Positions 58,869-64,000 of a stretch of 64,000 bases of DNA are shown piece after piece. Numbering within the stretch: the first letter of the stretch is position 1; every line of letters begins with the position of its first letter. The position numbers and the translations under genes are program-made. Under the pieces are notes generated by a model. The model saw nothing but the letters and a program-made list of their open reading frames with translations, ran no database searches and had not been told where the DNA came from. The stretch comes from an uncultured Clostridium sp. (GTDB lineage: Bacteria; Bacillota; Clostridia; Clostridiales; Clostridiaceae): assembly GCA_900548455.1 (NCBI GenBank), contig URKQ01000012.1:31762-95761 (forward strand). The letters are read 5' to 3'.

Positions 58869-61514
58869 ATGAAATATATGGGTTTAAATGAAATTAGAGA
58901 AAGCTACTTGAAATTCTTTGAAGAAAAAGATCACTTAAGATTAAATAGTTTTTCTTTAGTTCCTAAAAATGATAAGAGTTTATTGTTAATTAACGCTGGA
59001 ATGGCTCCGTTAAAGCCATACTTTACAGGAATTCAAACACCACCTAAATCTAGAATTGCTACATGTCAAAAGTGTATTAGAACTGGAGATATTGAAAATG
59101 TAGGTAAAACATCTAGACATGGTACATTCTTTGAAATGCTAGGTAACTTTTCTTTTGGAGATTATTTTAAGAATGAAATAATTGTTTGGGCTTGGGAATA
59201 TATAACTGAAGTTTTAGCAATACCAAAGGATAGATTGTATGTAACAATTTATTTAGAGGATGATGAGGCATACGATATATGGACTAAAAAGACAGATGTA
59301 AACCCAAATAGAATATTTAGACTAGGTAAAGAAGATAACTTCTGGGAACATGGTGCTGGTCCATGTGGTCCATGTACAGAAATTCACTTCGATAGAAAAC
59401 CAGAACTAGGAGAAATTAAATCTACAGAGGAATTTGTTAAAGCTGGAGATGAAGATAGAGTAGTTGAATTTTGGAATCTTGTATTTACTCAATTTGATGG
59501 TGATGGAAAAGGTGGATATGAGAAATTAGAAAAAACTAATATAGATACAGGTATGGGACTTGAAAGAATAGCTACTATAATGCAAGGAGTAGATAATATA
59601 TTTGAAGTTGATACTATAAAAGGTGTTTTAGATGCAGTATGTACCTTATCAGGTAAAACATATGGTGCAAATAAAGATTTAGATGTATCAATAAGAATTG
59701 TTACTGACCATATTAGAAGTATCACATTTATGATAGGTGATGGAATATTACCTTCTAATGAGGGAAGAGGATATGTTTTAAGAAGACTTTTAAGAAGGGC
59801 TGCAAGACATGGAAGAATTCTTGGTATAGAAGGAACATTCCTTTCAAAATTATGTGATGTAGTTATTGAAAGTTCAAAAGCTGCTTATGGTGAGTTGAAA
59901 GAAAAACAAGATTATATTAAAAAAGTTGTAACTCTTGAAGAAGAAAGATTTGCTGAGACAATAGATCAAGGTATGGAAATCTTAAAAAGTTATATAGAAG
60001 AATTAAAGTCATCAAATGAGAAGATTTTATCTGGAGAGAAAGCATTTAAATTATATGATACTTATGGTTTCCCAGTAGAACTTACAGAAGAAATATTAGA
60101 AGAGATGAATATGGAGATAGACTTTGATGGTTTCCACAAAGAAATGGAACATCAAAGAAATACTGCTAGAGCAGCAAGAGCAACATCAAATTATATGGGT
60201 AATGATGAAGGAGCTCTAAATAATATACCTATGGAAATTACTACAGAGTTTATAGGATATGCAGAGACTAGTGGAACAGCAAAGATACTATCCATGGTTT
60301 CTGGAGACGAATTTGTAGAAACTATTACAGCAGGAGATAAATTTGTAGTTGTATTAGATAAAACTCCTTTCTACGCAGAGATGGGTGGTCAAGTTGGAGA
60401 TATAGGTATTATAAAAAACAAAAACTTTAAAGGAAAAGTTTATGATTGTAAAAAAAGCACTAGAGGACATGTACTTCATTTTATAGAAGCATTAGAAGGT
60501 GAATTGAAAGTAAATGATTCAGTGAAAGCTATAGTGAATGATGAAAGAAGAAGAAATATATGTAAGAACCATACAGCAACACATATGTTACATGAAGCAT
60601 TAAAAGAAGTTTTGGGAGACCATGTAAATCAAGCAGGTTCTTATGTTGATGAGGAAAGATTAAGATTTGACTTTACTCATTTCTCAGCATTAACTCCAGA
60701 ACAATTAAAGCAGGTTGAAGAAAATCTTAATAAAGAAATTCTTAAAGTATATGAAGTTAATACTGAAGTAATGACAATAGATGAAGCAAAAGCAAAAGGC
60801 GCAGTAGCTTTATTTGAAGACAAATATAAAGAAGACGTTAGAGTTGTATCTGTTGGAAACTATAGTAAAGAACTTTGTGGTGGTACCCACGTTAAAAACT
60901 CTGGCGAAATAGGATTGTTTAAGATATTAAGTGAAACTGGAGTTGCTGCAGGAGTTAGAAGAATTGAAGCTATAACTGGAATTAAATCTGAAGAGTATGT
61001 AAAAGAAAAAGAAGATATATTAAAAGAATTAGCTCATTCTTTAAAATGTGGAGAGAAGGACTTAGTAAATAAAATTTCTGCATTGATGTCAACAATCAAG
61101 GATAAGGATAAGGAAATTCAAGGTCTAAAAGAGAAGTTAACAAGTGGTGTAGAAGATGAAATACTTTCAAGTGCAATTGATGTTAATGGAGTAAAAGTTG
61201 TTGCTGCAGCTGTTACTGATATTGAAGGTGAAGCACTAAGAAACCTTTGTGATAAGTTAAGGAATAAATTAGATTGTGGTATTGTTGTATTAGGTAGTAA
61301 TGTAGCAGGAAAAGTACAGTTTGTAGTAATGGCTACAAAGGAAGCTGTTGCTAAAGGAGCTCATGCAGGAAAAATTGTAAAAGAAGTTGCTATGATCACC
61401 GGTGGCGGTGGTGGTGGTAGACCAGATATGGCTCAAGCAGGTGGAAAACTACCAGAAAAACTTGAAGAAGCAATTGGAAATGTAAAAAATATAGTAGGAA
61501 CTTTAATAAAGTAG
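58869..61514 (+). CDS. alaS: Alanyl-tRNA synthetase
   Basis: An 881-residue class II synthetase of full length. Motif 1-3 region at the N-terminus (RHGTFFEMLGNFSFGDYF; GHGAGPCGPCTEIHFDR-like EHGAGPCGPCTEIHFD), the editing domain with HTATHMLHEAL and CGGTHVKNSGEIGL as zinc-binding motifs, and the C-terminal DHHA1/C-Ala region with GGGGGGRPDMAQAGG. It charges tRNA-Ala and edits mis-charged Ser or Gly. The ATG has AGGAGG eight bases upstream. Regulated by the T-box leader above. Confidence 0.97.
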   Translation: MKYMGLNEIRESYLKFFEEKDHLRLNSFSLVPKNDKSLLLINAGMAPLKPYFTGIQTPPKSRIATCQKCIRTGDIENVGKTSRHGTFFEMLGNFSFGDYFKNEIIVWAWEYITEVLAIPKDRLYVTIYLEDDEAYDIWTKKTDVNPNRIFRLGKEDNFWEHGAGPCGPCTEIHFDRKPELGEIKSTEEFVKAGDEDRVVEFWNLVFTQFDGDGKGGYEKLEKTNIDTGMGLERIATIMQGVDNIFEVDTIKGVLDAVCTLSGKTYGANKDLDVSIRIVTDHIRSITFMIGDGILPSNEGRGYVLRRLLRRAARHGRILGIEGTFLSKLCDVVIESSKAAYGELKEKQDYIKKVVTLEEERFAETIDQGMEILKSYIEELKSSNEKILSGEKAFKLYDTYGFPVELTEEILEEMNMEIDFDGFHKEMEHQRNTARAARATSNYMGNDEGALNNIPMEITTEFIGYAETSGTAKILSMVSGDEFVETITAGDKFVVVLDKTPFYAEMGGQVGDIGIIKNKNFKGKVYDCKKSTRGHVLHFIEALEGELKVNDSVKAIVNDERRRNICKNHTATHMLHEALKEVLGDHVNQAGSYVDEERLRFDFTHFSALTPEQLKQVEENLNKEILKVYEVNTEVMTIDEAKAKGAVALFEDKYKEDVRVVSVGNYSKELCGGTHVKNSGEIGLFKILSETGVAAGVRRIEAITGIKSEEYVKEKEDILKELAHSLKCGEKDLVNKISALMSTIKDKDKEIQGLKEKLTSGVEDEILSSAIDVNGVKVVAAAVTDIEGEALRNLCDKLRNKLDCGIVVLGSNVAGKVQFVVMATKEAVAKGAHAGKIVKEVAMITGGGGGGRPDMAQAGGKLPEKLEEAIGNVKNIVGTLIK

Positions 61515-61578
61515 TAGTATACTTTTCGTTCGTTTTGATGTTATAATAATAAATAAAGCAGGTTAAGAAGGTGATATA

Positions 61579-61830
61579 ATGGATAAAGAAAATACAGTTC
61601 AGTTTGATGTGATGAAAGACAAGAAAGATATGACTAAGGTAATTCTCACTGATGTATATGATGCACTTATTGAAAAGGGCTATAATCCAGTAAATCAATT
61701 GGTAGGGTATCTTATTTCAGGAGATCCTACTTATATAACCAACTATAATGGAGCAAGAGCATTAGTGAGTAAACTAGAGAGAGACGACATTTTAGAAGAA
61801 GTTTTAAAATCTTATCTAGATATAAAATAA
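61579..61830 (+). CDS. ireB: IreB family regulatory phosphoprotein (UPF0297)
   Basis: An 83-residue cytosolic protein with DMTKVILTDVYDALIEKGY then NPVNQLVGYLISGDPTYITNY, which is the near-invariant core of IreB/UPF0297. In Enterococcus IreB is phosphorylated by the PASTA kinase IreK at N-terminal threonines and lowers cephalosporin resistance. The alaS-ireB-ruvX-DUF1292 order is conserved in Firmicutes. A terminator follows. Confidence 0.93.
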   Translation: MDKENTVQFDVMKDKKDMTKVILTDVYDALIEKGYNPVNQLVGYLISGDPTYITNYNGARALVSKLERDDILEEVLKSYLDIK

Positions 61831-61856
61831 AAATGCCTGTATAGGCATTTTTATTT
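61829..61856 (+). terminator. Intrinsic terminator after ireB
   Basis: AAAAATGCCT (61829-61838) pairs with AGGCATTTTT (61843-61852), then ATTTT. It may allow partial readthrough to ruvX. Confidence 0.8.
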
Positions 61857-61892
61857 TAAGCTTATCCGTTATTTAAATAGAAGGAGAAAAAC

Positions 61893-62306
61893 ATGAGAGT
61901 ACTAGGATTGGACGTCGGAGATAGAACTATAGGCGTAGCAGTTAGTGATCCCTTAGGCTTTACAGCACAGGGAATAACTACAATAAGAAGAAAAAGTATT
62001 GAAACTGATATAGCTCAAATTGTAGATATATGTTCACAATATAATGTAGAAACCATTGTATCAGGGTTGCCTAAAAATATGAATGGAACAATAGGAGAGC
62101 AAGCACAAAAAGTTCAAAGTTTTTGTGAGGTTTTAAAGGAAGCTGTAAATATTGAAATTAAATTTTGGGATGAGAGGCTTACTACAGTAGCAGCACATAG
62201 AGTTATGCTAGAAGCTGATATGTCTAGAAAGAAGAGAAAATCAATAGTAGATAAAATTGCAGCAACATATATTTTACAAGGATACTTAGATAGTATATGT
62301 AAATAG
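61893..62306 (+). CDS. ruvX: Holliday junction resolvase-like RuvX (YqgF)
   Basis: A 137-residue RNase H-fold protein: MRVLGLDVGDRTIGVAVSD carries the first catalytic aspartate, VSGLPKNMNGTIGEQA the conserved loop, and KFWDERLTTVAAH the glutamate motif, with the last aspartate in KIAATYILQGYLD. YqgF proteins act in 16S rRNA processing or junction resolution. AAGGAG lies before the ATG. It forms an operon with the DUF1292 gene. Confidence 0.94.
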   Translation: MRVLGLDVGDRTIGVAVSDPLGFTAQGITTIRRKSIETDIAQIVDICSQYNVETIVSGLPKNMNGTIGEQAQKVQSFCEVLKEAVNIEIKFWDERLTTVAAHRVMLEADMSRKKRKSIVDKIAATYILQGYLDSICK

Positions 62307-62376
62307 TTAAAGATTTACTTAATTAGAATATAATATACAATTTAAATAAATAAAAATGATAATGGAGGATTAATAA

Positions 62377-62640
62377 ATGGATAATTTTTTAGAAAACATT
62401 ACATTGACTGATGAAGATGGTAATGATGTAGAATTTGAAGTAATAACAAAATTAGAACTTGAAGAAGATGAATATTTTATAGTGGCACCTATTGATAATG
62501 ACGATGCAGATGCAATAGCATTAAAAGTTGTTAAAGATGAGGATGGAGAAGAATATTTTGCAACTGTAGAAGATGATGAAGAATTCCAAATTGTAAATGA
62601 TGCATTTGAGACATTATACGCAGAAGGCGTTATAGAATAG
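62377..62640 (+). CDS. DUF1292 family protein (YrzB-like)
   Basis: An 87-residue, very acidic protein: TLTDEDGNDVEFEVITKLE, then YFIVAPID and DEDGEEYFATVEDDEEF, which is the DUF1292 pattern. Function unknown; it always accompanies ruvX in Firmicutes as far as I recall. A GGAGG site precedes the ATG. Confidence 0.9.
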   Translation: MDNFLENITLTDEDGNDVEFEVITKLELEEDEYFIVAPIDNDDADAIALKVVKDEDGEEYFATVEDDEEFQIVNDAFETLYAEGVIE

Positions 62641-62718
62641 TACATTATATATATTACAATTAACTGAATTATTTTCATTGCAACTTATATATCTTTAAGA
62701 AGGGAGATGTGTTAATTT

Positions 62719-63165
62719 ATGTCTATTAATAAAAAAGAAAATTTAAAATTAATCTTAAAAGAAAAAGGCTATAAATTGACACCTCAAAGAAGGTCTATAT
62801 TAGATGAAATAATTAAAAATGAAGGTAGTCACCTTACAACAGAAGAAATATATGACTTAGTAAAGGTTAACTGCCCAGAAATTGGTCTTGCCACAGTTTA
62901 CAGAACTGTTCAATTACTAGAAGAAATGGGAGTGCTATGCAAATTAGATTTAGATGACGGGTGTAGTAGATATGAGCTTTGTGATGATGAGGAAAATCAT
63001 CAACATCATCATTTAATTTGCCAAAATTGCGGTGAGGTTATTGAAGTTCAAGATGATCTTTTAGAGGAGTTAGAACAAGTAATAGAAAATCAATATAATT
63101 TTAAAATTAAAAATCATAGTTTGAAATTCTACGGTTTATGTAGCAAATGCGGAAAACATAAATAG
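62719..63165 (+). CDS. Fur family metalloregulator
   Basis: A 148-residue regulator: winged helix at about residues 10-85 (KLTPQRRSILDEII, IGLATVYRTVQLLEEMGV), then the metal-binding and dimerisation part with ENHQHHHLICQNCGEVIEV and, at the end, CSKCGKHK, giving two CxxC pairs for structural zinc. Fur, Zur and PerR cannot be told apart with certainty. The spacing from AAGGGAG to the ATG is long (about 12 bases). A terminator follows at 63188. Confidence 0.9.
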   Translation: MSINKKENLKLILKEKGYKLTPQRRSILDEIIKNEGSHLTTEEIYDLVKVNCPEIGLATVYRTVQLLEEMGVLCKLDLDDGCSRYELCDDEENHQHHHLICQNCGEVIEVQDDLLEELEQVIENQYNFKIKNHSLKFYGLCSKCGKHK

Positions 63166-63187
63166 TATAGAATAAATGGAATATAAG

Positions 63188-63240
63188 CTATAACTAATAG
63201 ATTTTTATTTAAAAATTATGCGTTTAGTTATAGTTTTATT
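63188..63240 (+). terminator. Candidate terminator after the Fur-family gene
   Basis: CTATAACTAA (63188-63197) pairs with TTAGTTATAG (63224-63233), followed by TTTTATT; the loop is long (26 bases). Confidence 0.6.
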
Positions 63241-63244
63241 AAGT

Positions 63245-63273
63245 TTGCTTAAAAACTCTATATAAGTTGTAAT
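63245..63273 (+). promoter_or_regulatory. Possible promoter of the RNase J gene
   Basis: TTGCTT (63245-63250) and TGTAAT (63268-63273) are 17 bases apart. The match is moderate in this AT-rich DNA. Confidence 0.4.
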
Positions 63274-63417
63274 AAAGATTATTTAACACATTATAATAAG
63301 TTTAATGTTTTATACAAATATAAGTTTATATAATGTAACCTGATAAAATATCTTTTATTAGCAACATATATATTGTTAAAGAATATAAAGAAAAAACAAG
63401 AAAAGGAGGGGTGAATT

Positions 63418-64000
63418 GTGAGAAAAGAGAAAGAAAAAATAAAGATTATTCCATTAGGTGGATTAAATGAAATAGGAAAAAATCTTACGATAATAGAATA
63501 TAAAAATGATATTGTTGTAATTGACTGCGGTTTGAAATTTCCAGAAGATGAAATGTTGGGAATAGACGTAGTTATACCAGATGTAACCTATTTAGTTAGA
63601 AATGCTGAAAGGGTAACGGGAATATTTTTAACTCATGCTCATGAGGATCATATAGGTGCGTTACCTTACGTATTAAAGCAAATTAATGTACCTATATATG
63701 GAACAAAATTAACTTTAGGAATTGTGGAAAGTAAGCTTAAAGAACATGCATTACTTGGATCAGTAGAACTTAGAGAGGTAAAACCTAAAGATATTATTAA
63801 GCTTAATAATGTTTCGGTAGAATTTATTAAGACTAACCACAGTATTGCAGACTCGGTTGCAATTGCTATTCATACTCCACTAGGAGTTGTACTTCATACT
63901 GGTGATTTTAAAATTGACTTTACACCTATAGATGGAAAAGTAGCTGATCTTGCTAGATTTGCAGAACTTGGCAAAAAGGGAGTTACAGTACTACTTGCTG
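63418..64000 (+). CDS. rnj: Ribonuclease J, N-terminal part (runs off the window)
   Basis: The first ~194 residues of a metallo-beta-lactamase-fold ribonuclease. KIKIIPLGGLNEIGKN opens the fold, and FLTHAHEDHIGALPYVL is the catalytic metal motif (HxHxDH), with TNHSIADSVAIAIHTPLG and HTGDFKID following. RNase J processes and degrades RNA and has 5'-3' exonuclease activity. It starts with GTG, preceded by AGGAGGGG. About two thirds of the protein lies beyond the window. Confidence 0.93.
   Translation, partial: MRKEKEKIKIIPLGGLNEIGKNLTIIEYKNDIVVIDCGLKFPEDEMLGIDVVIPDVTYLVRNAERVTGIFLTHAHEDHIGALPYVLKQINVPIYGTKLTLGIVESKLKEHALLGSVELREVKPKDIIKLNNVSVEFIKTNHSIADSVAIAIHTPLGVVLHTGDFKIDFTPIDGKVADLARFAELGKKGVTVLLA

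Overview
The window is strongly AT-rich, with dense same-strand operons, AGGAGG-type ribosome binding sites, many short U-tailed terminators and several GTG/TTG starts. Gene content (alaS-ireB-ruvX-DUF1292-Fur-RNase J, a T-box before alaS, iscR-iscS-nifU-mnmA, a TasA/SipW pair, 2-hydroxyacyl-CoA dehydratase-type enzymes) points to an anaerobic Firmicute, most likely Clostridium sensu stricto. No phage, insertion sequence, rRNA operon or CRISPR array is visible.

Layout. 1-11.4 kb: DUF2225 end, EamA transporter, VanY-like peptidase, SipW signal peptidase with a TasA/CalY-like secreted substrate (both preceded by the same unidentified leader motif), oligoendopeptidase F, membrane-fused GDPD, DinG-like helicase and MscS channel. 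11.4-14.4 kb (minus): a 2-hydroxyacyl-CoA dehydratase/double-cubane-type protein and its fused activase. 14.4-20.5 kb: tRNA-Gly, tRNA-Glu, membrane and regulatory genes, a broken thioredoxin gene, an amidohydrolase. 20.6-25.2 kb: a BceRS-AB-type antimicrobial peptide sensing and resistance module with a candidate BceR box. 25.4-32.0 kb: serine hydrolase, RluF, FUSC, NUDIX, and a three-gene ABC importer of unknown substrate.

32.1-47.4 kb is the most interesting part. A consensus promoter and a cobalamin riboswitch, whose L5-L13 kissing loop can be read directly, precede an eight-gene same-strand operon: a secreted DUF4430-like (transcobalamin C-terminal-like) protein; two very large surface proteins with alpha/alpha-toroid domains (one with a VPKTG sortase signal, one with an N-terminal DUF4430 and two BIG2 domains); a DUF4430 lipoprotein; ECF transporter T, fused A-A and S components; and a class B sortase. 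I read this as a wall-displayed, transcobalamin/intrinsic-factor-like corrinoid capture and relay system feeding an ECF importer. The binding function is inference; the riboswitch and domain content are seen.

47.4-64 kb: CcdA and TlpA/ResA redox pair, a class V aminotransferase, the isc-mnmA operon, a PadR/HAAS pair with a large palindromic operator, a DUF6886 gene, a MITE-like element, a second NifU, PRC-barrel and AI-2E genes, then T-box-alaS-ireB-ruvX-DUF1292-fur and the start of RNase J, which runs off the window. Short interspersed repeats recur in several intergenic regions, and one copy forms the 3' end of a small gene.
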